NCBI GenBank assembly: GCA_002306075.1
Contig: DBRW01000035.1
Coordinates: forward strand, 41,564-105,563
Direction: 5' to 3'
DNA: 64,000 nucleotides
Origin: Synergistaceae bacterium UBA1358
Lineage (GTDB): Bacteria; Synergistota; Synergistia; Synergistales; Synergistaceae
Within the stretch, counting starts at the first letter, position 1; the number at the start of each line of letters is the position of its first letter. A program made the position numbers and the translations under genes. This document shows positions 43,231-52,939 of this stretch, in pieces. The notes under the pieces are model-generated. The model made no database searches. It saw only the letters and a program-made list of their open reading frames with translations, and had not been told where the DNA came from.

Positions 43231-44697
43231 CTACCACAGACGTTCTAATTCTAACAGCGTTTTGGCTCTGGCGGTGCTGTCAAAAGGAACTTTTTTCGAA
43301 ACTCCCCCGTTTTTTGCCAGTGCCGTGCTCTCTTTATATCCGTACCAGGCAAGAGAGAACTCGCTCTCCGCCTCCTTGGGACTTGTCATCCTCAGCTGCG
43401 GTCTTTTTTTCTTTATTTTTGAAAGCTCCCTGATCAAAATATCATACTTTCTCTTCAGCTCGGGCACGCCTCCAAATTCTGCTCTGCTCCAGACAGTCCC
43501 GGGCTTCGGGACGAAGGGGCCGACCGAAAGGATCAGGTTCATTCCGGTCTCGTCTATTATCCTGCCGGAGAGTGCGGCTATCGACCGTATGTCCTCATCT
43601 GTCTCCCCCGGCAGTCCGGTCATAAAATAGAGCTTGGCCTGGTCTATTCCAAGCGATGCCGCAAGTTTCATTTTTTCTGTTATCAGCTCATTGGTGAACT
43701 TTTTCCCGCAGGAAAAACGCAGCTCGTCGCTTCCTGTCTCCGGGGCGACCGTTATGCTGTGCCTTCCCCCGGTTTTGAGTGCAGAGAGCATCTTTTCCGT
43801 CAGCCCGTCTATCCTCAGCGAGGCAAACGATACTCCCTTGTCTCTGGCCGCCAGGAGATCAAGAAGCTCCTCGATCCGGGGGTGATCTCCCGCTTCCGGC
43901 GTGACGAGACCTACCTGTTCTACCTCGTGCGCTGCGAAGATTTCTTCAAGTCTCTCCATGATGACACCGATATCCCTGAACCTCATCTTTCCGAAACAGC
44001 CCGGCAGGGTGCAGTAACTGCAGTTCCTGGCACAGCCTCTCTGGAGTTCGACGAGGAGAGTCTTCCCGAAGGAACTTCTCGGCGTGAGCCAGGTGCTGGT
44101 CATCGGATATTTTCCGTCAAGCGGCTGATCGTTTGCGATGCGTCTTCTGACTGAAACTTCGCCCTGCCGTATATGGACCGGGGGCACTAATATCGAAGGA
44201 TGCTCAGCGAGTGCGGAAAAGAGCTTCGTCTTGTTTCCGTCCTGCATATACCTCCGCAGTGACTCCGCAACAAAGGGCAGCGAATCGAGGGCGTCTCCCA
44301 GGACAATGAAGTCGCATACCGCGGACAGAAGAAGAGGATTGATGTATGTCATCGCTCCGCCTGCTCCTATTATTGGGAAACTGCCCAAAAGTCTGTCTTC
44401 GAAGTGGAGCGGTATGTTGGCGGAGTTCAGCCATCTGAAAAATCCTTCGGCATTCCCTTCGTAGGCAACGCTTGCGGTTATGACAGGGAAACGCTCAAGA
44501 AGGGTATCCCCTTCTATCGACCTGAACGGTACCGGTGAGCCGCAGAACCGTTCCGCCGCGATGCCGAGTTCCTTAAGGGCACGGTATACGTAGTGGTAAC
44601 CGAGGTTGGATGATGCCACGGCATAATCCGCCGGATAGAAGAGCGCCCAAGGAAGATCTCCTCCCCTGGGCAGCTCCGTTACGCACTCTTCGTCCAT
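43231..44697 (-). CDS. B12-binding-like radical SAM protein
   Basis: In 488 residues, an N-terminal Rossmann-like region (WALFYPADYAVASSNLGYHYVYRAL, then IGAGGAMTYINPLLLSAVCDFIVLGD) is followed by a radical SAM domain with C-A-R-N-C-S-Y-C in QRGCARNCSYCTLPGCFG. Further on are SLRIDGLTEKMLSALKTGGR and a DETGMNLILSVGPFVPKPGTVW segment. It has no close match that I can name. The layout resembles TIGR03960-like B12/radical SAM proteins, but without clear B12 (DxHxxG) residues. It lies between ftsZ and the SPOR gene, an unusual place, with stop and start 21 bp from the latter. Its start has no strong ribosome binding site. Confidence 0.75.
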   Translation of the reverse strand: MDEECVTELPRGGDLPWALFYPADYAVASSNLGYHYVYRALKELGIAAERFCGSPVPFRSIEGDTLLERFPVITASVAYEGNAEGFFRWLNSANIPLHFEDRLLGSFPIIGAGGAMTYINPLLLSAVCDFIVLGDALDSLPFVAESLRRYMQDGNKTKLFSALAEHPSILVPPVHIRQGEVSVRRRIANDQPLDGKYPMTSTWLTPRSSFGKTLLVELQRGCARNCSYCTLPGCFGKMRFRDIGVIMERLEEIFAAHEVEQVGLVTPEAGDHPRIEELLDLLAARDKGVSFASLRIDGLTEKMLSALKTGGRHSITVAPETGSDELRFSCGKKFTNELITEKMKLAASLGIDQAKLYFMTGLPGETDEDIRSIAALSGRIIDETGMNLILSVGPFVPKPGTVWSRAEFGGVPELKRKYDILIRELSKIKKKRPQLRMTSPKEAESEFSLAWYGYKESTALAKNGGVSKKVPFDSTARAKTLLELERLW

Positions 44698-44768
44698 GCG
44701 ATATTCTTTCCAGCTCTGCCATGCGGTGATCTTCCCTGCGCAAGAGCCTGATGCTTCCCTTTTCCTTT

Positions 44769-46181
44769 TCAGGATCCGCGCCTCCGTCTCAGGTACGCAG
44801 GCACGTCGAACTGGTCAGTGGGAGCCCCGCTCCCTTTGAACATGTCCTCGTCCTGTATCTGTCCGTTCTGTGATGGAGCGGTCTTTGCGATCCTCATCAC
44901 GGTCGGGGTGTCCTGTTCCTTCGGTGGGATCAAATTCTGATTCTGTTTATCCTCTTCGGAGAGAGATCTCTTCGGTTCCTTAAAAAAGCTCTCGTCTTTG
45001 GACGGAGCGGGCTTCTCCTCGGCTGTCTCCCTTAGAGGCGAAGCTGTAAAGACTCTCTGTGCCGGTGCCTTATCGGCATGGAGCGCGGTCTGCTGGATCT
45101 GCGGCTGTGCCAGAGGCCTGCCTGAGCTGAAGGCATTCAGGTGCTTCACTGCGGATATGTCGACTTTTTTTGAAAATCCCGGGTCGGCATGGATCTCTTT
45201 TTTGCCCTGGTTATCGAATCCTGTCGCAATGACTGTGATCTGTATCGAGTCGTCCATTTCGGGATCGAACACATGTCCCCAGATGATGAACGCGTTTTCA
45301 TCCGCGGCTTCGGTTATGATCCTTGTCGCCTCGTTTATCTCATGTATGCCGACGTTCGCTCCTCCGGTGATGTTGAAGAGGATGCCCTTCGCTCCGCTCA
45401 TGTCAGTATCCATAAGTGGACTGTTTATCGCGTTGTATGCGGCGGTGGCTGCGCGCTTTTCGCCGTAGCCCTCTCCTATTCCCATGATCGCCGAGCCCGC
45501 GTTCGACATTATCGTCCTGACGTCCGCAAAGTCGACGTTGACGAGGCCCGGACGGAGGATGAGGTCGGTGACTCCCTGTACTGCCTGATGGAGGACCCCG
45601 TCGGCTATCCTGAAAGCATCGTTTATGGTGGTCTTTTTCTCAGTTATGCTCAGCAGCCTGTCGTTAGGGATCATTATAAGCGCGTCGACCTTGTCCCTCA
45701 GCTGCGCAACGCCCAGGTTGGCCTGGTTTATGCGGCGTTTGCCCTCAAATGAGAACGGGAGCGTAACGACAGCGACTACCAGAGCATCGGCTTCCTTCGC
45801 GATCGAAGCTATCACGGGAGCTGCTCCGGTACCCGTGCCGCCTCCCATCCCCGCCGCTATGAAGACCATGTCGGCCCCTTCAACGGCCGCTCTTATCTCT
45901 TCTCTCGATTCCTGGGCCGACTTGAAACCGATCTCCGGGTCGGAACCCGCACCCAGCCCCTTCGTCAGTTCCCTGCCCAGGATTATCCTGTTCTGCGCTT
46001 CGGAGAGCTCAAGATGAGCCATGTCTGTATTTGCTGCAATGAACTCGACTCCGCTGAGCCCGCCTCTTATTATGTGGTTGAGCGCGTTGTTGCCTGCGCC
46101 GCCTACACCGATCACCTTTATGATCTCTCTTGTCGGGTAGTTTGATTTGTCCAGCTGAAATATTTCAGTCATATCGGCCAC
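44769..46181 (-). CDS. ftsZ: Cell division protein FtsZ
   Basis: Tubulin-like GTPase forming the division ring. It has 470 residues: the GTP-binding core with [12 protein letters not shown], the tubulin signature GGGTGTG at 113-119 and the T7 loop region ([11 protein letters not shown]), then a long Pro/Glu/Lys-rich linker (about 345-455). The C-terminal tip [15 protein letters not shown] matches the FtsA/FtsN-binding consensus. The linker is longer than in E. coli. The GTG at 46181 has GGGGG 7 nt upstream. It is last in the ftsQ-ftsA-ftsZ run. Confidence 0.97.
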   Translation of the reverse strand: MADMTEIFQLDKSNYPTREIIKVIGVGGAGNNALNHIIRGGLSGVEFIAANTDMAHLELSEAQNRIILGRELTKGLGAGSDPEIGFKSAQESREEIRAAVEGADMVFIAAGMGGGTGTGAAPVIASIAKEADALVVAVVTLPFSFEGKRRINQANLGVAQLRDKVDALIMIPNDRLLSITEKKTTINDAFRIADGVLHQAVQGVTDLILRPGLVNVDFADVRTIMSNAGSAIMGIGEGYGEKRAATAAYNAINSPLMDTDMSGAKGILFNITGGANVGIHEINEATRIITEAADENAFIIWGHVFDPEMDDSIQITVIATGFDNQGKKEIHADPGFSKKVDISAVKHLNAFSSGRPLAQPQIQQTALHADKAPAQRVFTASPLRETAEEKPAPSKDESFFKEPKRSLSEEDKQNQNLIPPKEQDTPTVMRIAKTAPSQNGQIQDEDMFKGSGAPTDQFDVPAYLRRRRGS

Positions 46182-46215
46182 AGAAAATCCCCCTTCGGTC
46201 GCCCAGGGTCATTGT

Positions 46216-47571
46216 TTAAAAAAGGTCCTTGAAGGCATTTTTGATCCCTTCAAGCGGATTGAAGCCTGTACCGGAGACCTTGTTGTTCTCATCCAGTCTT
46301 ATCCTGACTCTCGTTTCAGGCACTATGGACGGCTTGCCTCCGTCGTCGGACGATATGCCCCTGATCAGCGGATTGTCGAGGTAACGGAAGGGGTCCCTCT
46401 CACGCTCCGCGATATACCGGATAATGCCAGCAGCTGCCGCGTATTCCTGCGTGTTCCTGCCGGGCGGCATCCTGTTCGCGTCAATGGGCGACGATACTCT
46501 TGAGGGAAGGTCCATTATGTCGAGCACGAATGCGTCGATCCCCTCCGTCTTCGAAACGCCTCCGGTAAGTATTATCCCCGCCGGAAGCATCGGGATGCCC
46601 GCCGCCTTGATCTGGGGACGGACGAGCACGTCGCATAGCTCCTCGATCCGACACCTTACTATTTCGTGAAGGTCATTTTTGGATATGCTGTAGTTCCTGC
46701 CGTTGTACACGAAATCGACAGTCTCGGAGGGATCTTCGGGTGCCGTGAACACGGAGATCTCCTTCTTCAGCTCTTCGGATTTGTTGAGGGGAAGCTTCAG
46801 AACGCTTCCTATGTCGTTGGTTATGTGGTCTCCTCCGACCGGGATCAGGCCAAGGTGCTTCGGCCTCCCGTCGGAGAATACGGCCACTCCCGTGGTCCCT
46901 CCGCCTATGTCTATGACGACGGCTCCCGCAAGGGCCTCTTCGGGCGAGATGACCCCCAGCGCCGAGGCAAGCGGTTTGAGCACCAGTCCGGCAACATCAA
47001 GCCCCGCCTTGTCGACGCAGTTCATAACGTTCTGGATAGTGGATGTGGGTACTATTACCGTTTGAAGCTGTATGTCCAGCCTGATGGCAGTCATGCCGAG
47101 AGGATCATCTATGCCGACGTTGCCATCCAGGGAATACTCTACGGGGATAGTGTGCAGGATGCTTTGGTTCGCCGGAACGGCGACATCTGCCTGGGCAGCC
47201 TCGATGACTCTTTCGATGTCCAGCTGCATGACAGGGCGGGGCGTCCGGCCAAGGGATACCATCCCTTTAGTCCTTATGCTTGTTACTTCTCCGCCGCCAA
47301 AAGCCACAGTCACTTCGGTGATATCCTGACCGACCATATTCTGCGCATCGCTTACTGCCTGCCTCACAGATCTTACGGCCTGGTCAAGGTTTACTATGAG
47401 TCCCTTCCTGATACCATTTGACGGCGCCTGTCCCACACCGATAATCTGAGCTTCTTCGCTCCCCGGTTCCCTTTCGGCTACGACAACAGTGACCTTGCTT
47501 GTTCCAAGGTCAAGTCCGGCAAGGAGTTCAGGCTCACGATCCGATGGATAACCTGAGGCTTTCCTAAACAA
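46216..47571 (-). CDS. ftsA: Cell division protein FtsA
   Basis: Actin-like ATPase that tethers FtsZ to the membrane. The 451-residue protein has LLAGLDLGTSKVTVVVAE, GIRKGLIVNLDQAV (1C domain), VDKAGLDVAGLVLKPLASA, VIDIGGGTTGVAVFSDG and ILTGGVSKTEGI. The C-terminal end GFNPLEGIKNAFKDLF is an amphipathic helix, the expected membrane anchor. The start TTG 47571 has GAGGGGG 8 nt upstream. It lies 34 bp before ftsZ. Confidence 0.96.
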   Translation of the reverse strand: MFRKASGYPSDREPELLAGLDLGTSKVTVVVAEREPGSEEAQIIGVGQAPSNGIRKGLIVNLDQAVRSVRQAVSDAQNMVGQDITEVTVAFGGGEVTSIRTKGMVSLGRTPRPVMQLDIERVIEAAQADVAVPANQSILHTIPVEYSLDGNVGIDDPLGMTAIRLDIQLQTVIVPTSTIQNVMNCVDKAGLDVAGLVLKPLASALGVISPEEALAGAVVIDIGGGTTGVAVFSDGRPKHLGLIPVGGDHITNDIGSVLKLPLNKSEELKKEISVFTAPEDPSETVDFVYNGRNYSISKNDLHEIVRCRIEELCDVLVRPQIKAAGIPMLPAGIILTGGVSKTEGIDAFVLDIMDLPSRVSSPIDANRMPPGRNTQEYAAAAGIIRYIAERERDPFRYLDNPLIRGISSDDGGKPSIVPETRVRIRLDENNKVSGTGFNPLEGIKNAFKDLF

Positions 47572-47614
47572 TCAAATAGCCCCCTCTCTTTAGATGAGAA
47601 ACATTTTCCGATAC

Positions 47615-48436
47615 TTATTGTACCCTATTTTTCACAAGAATTTTATCTTTATATGTGGCGTCGATAAAGATTCCCGGGGAAATCGCAGATACTTCGGGGT
47701 AGATCTTTTTGATCGCCAGTCCTGTGGTCTGCCATTCTTTGGGATCGTCGGGGAGCATTATGTTTGCCCCGTTTTCGCCGTCTGGACCGTAAAGGATCAG
47801 CCTTACCACGTAATTGCCTTCTCTGAAGCCCGCCTGGATATATTTGACGTTCTTCGACCAGCCGAGAGCTTTCAGGTTCTCATGCCAAAGCATGATCTTC
47901 TCCAAAGGGAGGCTGGAACGAAAGACGTTCCCGTGTTCGCCTGAAAGATCGGCCGGGGTCTCTCTGTCCGTCGACCAGGTCAGCAACGGAAGCTCATCCG
48001 CTTTTTCCGTAGATGTGAAGGAGCTCTCCCTGAGCGAACTCAGCCACATCCTTCCGTCCGCCGACACATACCAGTACCTTCCTCCCCAGTACATCCTGAA
48101 CGCCGCTTCGAGAGGAAGGACTTCGAGCCTGAATTTACCCCACCCCGAAAGCCCCATCCTGAGGTTCACGGGATAATATGCCTCAATGTTCCTGCAGTAT
48201 TCCTCTTTTGAGAGCCAGAACAGGATCCATACCTTTTCCTGGCTTGGCTTTATCGTCCCCCATATCGCCTGTTCGGATATTATCCCGCCCGGGTCCGCCT
48301 CTATGTCGTGAAGCCTGAGAAAGGCATATCTTGCCTCTACAGCGGCGAGTATTCCGCAGGACAGAGACATAATAACAAGAAAAAGCTTAAGTCTCTTTCT
48401 AGTCCTTTTTGAAACTGCCCAAAAATTTAATTTCAT
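47615..48436 (-). CDS. ftsQ: FtsQ/DivIB-like division protein (divergent)
   Basis: A 273-residue bitopic protein: cytoplasmic tail (about 1-15), membrane helix LKLFLVIMSLSCGILAAVEA, and a periplasmic part with a POTRA-like start (LHDIEADPGGIISEQ) and beta-rich remainder. Sequence similarity is low. The identification rests on topology and on its position between murB and ftsA. FtsQ scaffolds FtsL/FtsB at the septum. The frame extends to 48517 inside murB, but ATG 48436 gives the usual short tail. The Shine-Dalgarno is weak (CTGGAAT), so translation may be coupled to murB. Confidence 0.75.
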   Translation of the reverse strand: MKLNFWAVSKRTRKRLKLFLVIMSLSCGILAAVEARYAFLRLHDIEADPGGIISEQAIWGTIKPSQEKVWILFWLSKEEYCRNIEAYYPVNLRMGLSGWGKFRLEVLPLEAAFRMYWGGRYWYVSADGRMWLSSLRESSFTSTEKADELPLLTWSTDRETPADLSGEHGNVFRSSLPLEKIMLWHENLKALGWSKNVKYIQAGFREGNYVVRLILYGPDGENGANIMLPDDPKEWQTTGLAIKKIYPEVSAISPGIFIDATYKDKILVKNRVQ

Positions 48437-49283
48437 ATTCCAGATATACCCCGTGATCCCTGTACACCGTCTCTCGGCAAAGCTCGCAAAGCTCAAATAT
48501 ATCCCTGGATGTGGCATTGCCTTCGTTTTCGATGAAATTTGCGTGAGACGCCGATACGACCGCTCCCCCGACCCTCATCCCCTTGCAGCCCGACCTGTCC
48601 AGCAGAAGGCCGGCAGATGTCCCCTCGGGGTTCTTGAATACACATCCCGCTGTCTTTTTCCCGAGCGGCTGGCCCTTTTTCATGGCGGCGTACTTTTTGA
48701 TCCTGTCAAATATATCTGACCTGCTCTCCCTTTTTAAAGAGATAACACACGATGTGATAAGCGCTGTCCTGCTTTCGTCCAAGGGGCAGGTACGGTATTT
48801 CCAGCTGAAGTCGCTCTGTGAGAGCTTCATTTCCAGACCATCGCGGCCTATAGCCGATGCCTCCCTGACGAGACCTCCGAACCCGGCGCCGTCCGCTCCC
48901 GCATTTCCCCAGATCGCTCCGCCCAGAGTACCGGGAATGCCTGTAAGGAATTCAAGTCCGCCGAGACCTTCGCTCATTGCCACTGAAAGCAGCTTTTTTA
49001 CCGGTACTCCCGCTCCGGCCTCGATCTCCGCGCTTCTGCCGTCTGAACTCTCCCTGATCTTTATGAGATCAAGCCTTCCAGTATGTATGACAGCGGCTCT
49101 GATCGGCCCGTCTGACACAAGTACGTTGGATCCTCCTCCGAGTACATAGAGCGGGAGATCCCGCTTTGATGACGCTGCAACTGCCGAGCGGGCCTCCTCC
49201 GCGGTCGCAGGCGCCTCAAATATGCTGCAGGTGCCTCCGACTCCCCATGTATTGAGGTCCCTGAGAGGATGATCCGTCGTCAA
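48399..49283 (-). CDS. murB: UDP-N-acetylenolpyruvoylglucosamine reductase
   Basis: FAD/NADPH enzyme completing UDP-MurNAc. In 294 residues it has NTWGVGGTCSIFEAP, LGGGSNVLVSD, IPGTLGGAIWGNAG and the catalytic segment AGCVFKNPEGTSAGLLLD. Where E. coli has the general-acid Ser229, here there is Cys, a variant I recall in other phyla. The C-terminal SHANFIENEGNATSRDI is conserved. It ends inside the ftsQ start region and lies 1 bp after murC. Confidence 0.95.
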   Translation of the reverse strand: MTTDHPLRDLNTWGVGGTCSIFEAPATAEEARSAVAASSKRDLPLYVLGGGSNVLVSDGPIRAAVIHTGRLDLIKIRESSDGRSAEIEAGAGVPVKKLLSVAMSEGLGGLEFLTGIPGTLGGAIWGNAGADGAGFGGLVREASAIGRDGLEMKLSQSDFSWKYRTCPLDESRTALITSCVISLKRESRSDIFDRIKKYAAMKKGQPLGKKTAGCVFKNPEGTSAGLLLDRSGCKGMRVGGAVVSASHANFIENEGNATSRDIFELCELCRETVYRDHGVYLEYEIKFLGSFKKD

Positions 49284-49284
49284 A

Positions 49285-50718
49285 TCACTCTTTCTCCTCT
49301 TCTTTTTTGTTCATCTGTTCGAGGGTCTCGCAGATCTTTTTGCCCAGGGTGCCGACACTTCCCGCTCCTATAGTAAGGATGATGTCACCGCTCCTCGCCG
49401 TCGAGCAGACGGAACGTACCAGATCATCGAAGTTGCCGGACAGCTCGTAATGCGCTCTGTTGTCCTCGGACGCTGCGTCAAATATCATCTTGGACGAGAC
49501 TCCCTCTATCGGCATCTCGTCAGACCCGTAAACGGGAAGGATGAAAGCCCTGTCCGCGAGCGAGAGCGCATCTGCGAACTCCTTGTACAGCGCCGCTGTC
49601 CTGCTGAAGCGATGGGGCTGGAAGACCGTCACCAGTCTTCGTTTCGGGAAAATTTTACGGACGGTGCTGAGCGTAGCGCAGATCTCGCTCGGATGGTGTC
49701 CGTAGTCATCGTAAACAAGGATATCTCCGACCTCGCCCATCTTCTGGAGCCTGCGTTTTGCCCCTTTGAACCCGGCAAGCGCCGCCTTGATCTTCTCTTC
49801 CGGTATGCCCATCTCATGTGCCGCGGCAAAGGCGGCAAGCGAATTGAGCACATTGTGTTCGCCCGATACCGCAAGCTCGACCCTGCCAGCCGGTTTTCCA
49901 TTCCGGTTGAGCGTGTATGAGACGCCTCCGCCGTTGTTGTGGCACACCTCGGTCGCTCCCCAGTCCCAGCCTGTCCCCCATCCGTACGTTACGATCCCCT
50001 CGGATATGTCGTAATCGGAACAGAGCGTGTTCACACCGGCGTCTTCCATGCAGACGATGCTTTTCCCGCCCTCTTTCCTGTGTGCCAGGAACTCGGCAAA
50101 GGCATCCGTTACCGACTTGAATGTCATGTAGTGATCCCTGTGGTCCCAGTCGATATTCGTTATGATCGCTATCTCGGGGTGGAAATAGACGAAGGACCTG
50201 TCGCTTTCATCGAGCTCCGCGACCATATACTCGCCCTGCCCAAGTTTTGCGTTCGTTCCAATATCGGACAGTTCTCCGCCTATGGCAACAGTGGGATCTA
50301 TATCGGCAAGTTCTGCGATCAGCGATATCATCGAGGATGTAGTCGTTTTGCCGTGTGTCCCGGCTATCCCGACTCCCCTCCTGGAGTTGAAGATGAGGCT
50401 CAGGATCTCTGCTCTTCGCGAAACTGTTATTCCCTGCTGCCATGCCTTGAGTATCTCAGAGTGATCTTTTGGGATCGCGCTTGAATAGACCAGGATGTTG
50501 GGCATGAAATCATCTATATGTCTTGCGTCGTGTCCCATCTCTATGGGGATATTCCTCTTTTTCAGTTCCCTCATGTACGAGGTCTGGATCATGTCGCAGC
50601 CGGACACTCTTGCGCCGATCTGGTCAAGCAGGATGGCCAGGCCGCTCATTCCCGCTCCGCCTATCCCCATGAGGTGGATATTTTTCGTCTTAAGGTCTTT
50701 GTCAGTCACAGTTGCCAA
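49285..50718 (-). CDS. murC: UDP-N-acetylmuramate-L-alanine ligase
   Basis: Adds L-Ala to UDP-MurNAc with ATP. The 477-residue protein has the N-terminal NIHLMGIGGAGMSGLA, the P-loop GIAGTHGKTTTSSM, ELDESDRSF and DDYGHHPSEI, the MurC-type C-domain. The frame extends to 50760, but the TTG at 50718 has AAAGGAGA 7 nt upstream and avoids overlap with murG, so I use it. It follows murG in the order murG-murC-murB. Confidence 0.95.
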   Translation of the reverse strand: MATVTDKDLKTKNIHLMGIGGAGMSGLAILLDQIGARVSGCDMIQTSYMRELKKRNIPIEMGHDARHIDDFMPNILVYSSAIPKDHSEILKAWQQGITVSRRAEILSLIFNSRRGVGIAGTHGKTTTSSMISLIAELADIDPTVAIGGELSDIGTNAKLGQGEYMVAELDESDRSFVYFHPEIAIITNIDWDHRDHYMTFKSVTDAFAEFLAHRKEGGKSIVCMEDAGVNTLCSDYDISEGIVTYGWGTGWDWGATEVCHNNGGGVSYTLNRNGKPAGRVELAVSGEHNVLNSLAAFAAAHEMGIPEEKIKAALAGFKGAKRRLQKMGEVGDILVYDDYGHHPSEICATLSTVRKIFPKRRLVTVFQPHRFSRTAALYKEFADALSLADRAFILPVYGSDEMPIEGVSSKMIFDAASEDNRAHYELSGNFDDLVRSVCSTARSGDIILTIGAGSVGTLGKKICETLEQMNKKEEEKE

Positions 50719-50732
50719 GAAAAGCTCTCCTT

Positions 50733-51803
50733 TCAAAAATAGGAAGAGACAGCAAGCCACAGGTCTCCGCAGATCTGTCCGGAGCTGTTGTGCCGTTTTT
50801 CTTTCCCGTTGTCTTTTCCATCCAAGTGGATATCATACAGTCTCATAATGTTTTTAGCAAAAGCTTCGCCGTCTCCCCTGCCGTCCCAGATAACGCCCCT
50901 GTTTTCCGAAGAGAACGAGACCGCATTGTGATACTGGTGGTCATCTGCGGCGCCCTCCCACGGTATCACGAGCGACGGTATATCAAGGACCGAGACCTCG
51001 GTCAGAGTCGACCCGCCGCCCCTTACGACGGCAATGTCCGCAAGGCTGTAAAGCAGTTCGGTCTTCCATACCTTCGGAAGGAGGAATACATTTTCCCTTA
51101 CCCTTTCCGTCTCTTCCGACACGGCGGGTATGATAAAGGTCCATGACGAAAACTCTTCTTTTGATGCTGTCATCAGGACAAGATCCTTGATAGAGGCGCT
51201 TCCCAGAGACCCGGAAAATACCAGGACCTTCGGCCCGTCCGGAAGCTCTCCGGGAAGTCCGAGTTCCGACCACGCCTTTTCACGCGGAAGCAGATCGAAC
51301 TCCCTCACAGGGACACCTATCCTCGTGTATTTCGATGCAGGCAGGGGAAGACATTCTCTCCAGCCTGAGTATATCTCCACGCCCATTAGTGACGCTATCC
51401 TGGTCACCTTGCCCGCGTAAGCGTTCTGCTCGTGGATCGCAGACGGGGCCTTCAGCATCCTCGATGCCAGCAGGACCGGAAAGGTCACATACCCTCCGAA
51501 AAGAAGCACGAAGTCCGGCGATTCGGATCTGATGAATGACGCGGACTCCCGAAGCGCAGCAACCTGGCCCCAGGCTCGCTTCAGCCTCTCTATCCCGCTT
51601 CCCGAAAACGGGGAGCCGTCGATGTTCAGACAGTGCGGCTCTATCCCCGCGGCGGCGTATATTTCGAGCTCAAGCGGACGGCTGCCGCAAATGTACGAGA
51701 CGGAGACATCCGGTTTGTTTTCGGCGATCCACCGTCCGAAGGATATGGCCGGCCAGATGTGGCCTCCGGTCCCTCCCGCGGCCAGGATCAGTCTGCCGCT
51801 CAT
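50733..51803 (-). CDS. murG: MurG lipid II glycosyltransferase
   Basis: Transfers GlcNAc onto lipid I on the inner face of the membrane to form lipid II. The 356-residue GT28 protein has LILAAGGTGGHIWPA at the start, IHEQNAYAGKVTRI, VLVFSGSLGSASIK, ADIAVVRGGGSTLTEVSVL and IPWEGAADDHQYHNA, all in the expected order. It overlaps ftsW by 4 bp. Confidence 0.95.
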   Translation of the reverse strand: MSGRLILAAGGTGGHIWPAISFGRWIAENKPDVSVSYICGSRPLELEIYAAAGIEPHCLNIDGSPFSGSGIERLKRAWGQVAALRESASFIRSESPDFVLLFGGYVTFPVLLASRMLKAPSAIHEQNAYAGKVTRIASLMGVEIYSGWRECLPLPASKYTRIGVPVREFDLLPREKAWSELGLPGELPDGPKVLVFSGSLGSASIKDLVLMTASKEEFSSWTFIIPAVSEETERVRENVFLLPKVWKTELLYSLADIAVVRGGGSTLTEVSVLDIPSLVIPWEGAADDHQYHNAVSFSSENRGVIWDGRGDGEAFAKNIMRLYDIHLDGKDNGKEKRHNSSGQICGDLWLAVSSYF

Positions 51804-52936
51804 GGCCTCTCCTCCCTGTCGCGGCTCTCTTTGTCAAGCCTAAGCATTATCCCTACCCTCGACCACATGGTCAGCAGCGAGGTCCCTCCGTAACTGACAA
51901 ACGGGAGGGGCATACCCGTCAGCGGTATAAGCTTCGTGACGCCCGCTACATTTATTACCAGAGGCAGGATCACAGTCAGTGTGACCCCCCATGTCAGCGA
52001 CGACTTGAAGCCGTCGGGGACCCTGTAATATACCATCCTGGCCTGGCTTACCCAGAAGGCAAAAAGTCCGATCACGCCGAGCGTTCCCATCAGTCCGAGC
52101 TCTTCGCCTATAGCGGCGTAGATAAAGTCGGTATAGGCTGCGGGAAGATAGTTAAGCTTCTGAAAACCGTGTCCGAGCCCTGTCCCCCAGAAACCCCCGT
52201 TTGCAAACGCTATAAGTCCCTGTATGGCCTGAAAACCCGTGTCAAGCGGGTCACTCCAGGGATCCATGAACGCCGTGACCCTTCTCATCCTGTATGGTTC
52301 AAAAAATATCAGCAGCGGGAACACGATCCCGCCCAGCAATCCTCCGGCCATGACAGGCCACTTCCATCCTATCCTCTCAACGTACATCCCCATCGATACC
52401 ATAAAGATCAGTATTATGGTCCCGAGGTCCGGCTGCAGGGCAAGCGGCAGTGCCGCTATCCCGACCAGTATTATGGTGGAAAGGAAGGCCTTTCCCGGAT
52501 CCTTGTCCCACTTCGAAAGCAGTTTGGCAAGGTGCAGTGCCATGGCAAGGCAGAGCAGCTCTCCCGGCTGTATGGATATAGACGAACCAGGAACATTTAT
52601 CCAGCGGCTGGCTCCTCCGACGCTCACACCTACGCCGGGGATGAGCGGAAGCCAGCTCATAAACCATGTCAGGATAAGTATCGGGCCGCTCATCATTTTC
52701 CAGAAACGCAGCGGGACGGAAAAGACCACGAACATCCCCGAAAGTGCGATGAGCAGCCACTGTGCCTGCTTAATCCCCATCTGAAACGGGGTCCCGGTAT
52801 GGGTGAAGGAGTTCGGGCTCGTTGTGGACGTGATCATAAGGATCCCTATCCCGCTCAGTATGAGCGGGATGACCCAGATGAACGGGTCGATCCTGTAACG
52901 CCTCTTATTCTCCCGAACCTCTTCCGCAGCAGGCAT
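51800..52936 (-). CDS. ftsW: FtsW septal glycan polymerase (SEDS family)
   Basis: SEDS glycosyltransferase that works with FtsI at the septum. The 378-residue protein has about ten membrane helices, the ILMITSTTSPNSFTHTG entry region, GGASRWINVPGSSISIQPGEL and the C-terminal LPFVSYGGTSLLTMWSRVGIML. The usual RWI...QPSE segment reads QPGE here, a small variation at a well-conserved Ser. It is placed between murD and murG as in most dcw clusters. Confidence 0.94.
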   Translation of the reverse strand: MPAAEEVRENKRRYRIDPFIWVIPLILSGIGILMITSTTSPNSFTHTGTPFQMGIKQAQWLLIALSGMFVVFSVPLRFWKMMSGPILILTWFMSWLPLIPGVGVSVGGASRWINVPGSSISIQPGELLCLAMALHLAKLLSKWDKDPGKAFLSTIILVGIAALPLALQPDLGTIILIFMVSMGMYVERIGWKWPVMAGGLLGGIVFPLLIFFEPYRMRRVTAFMDPWSDPLDTGFQAIQGLIAFANGGFWGTGLGHGFQKLNYLPAAYTDFIYAAIGEELGLMGTLGVIGLFAFWVSQARMVYYRVPDGFKSSLTWGVTLTVILPLVINVAGVTKLIPLTGMPLPFVSYGGTSLLTMWSRVGIMLRLDKESRDREERP

Positions 52937-52939
52937 GGC

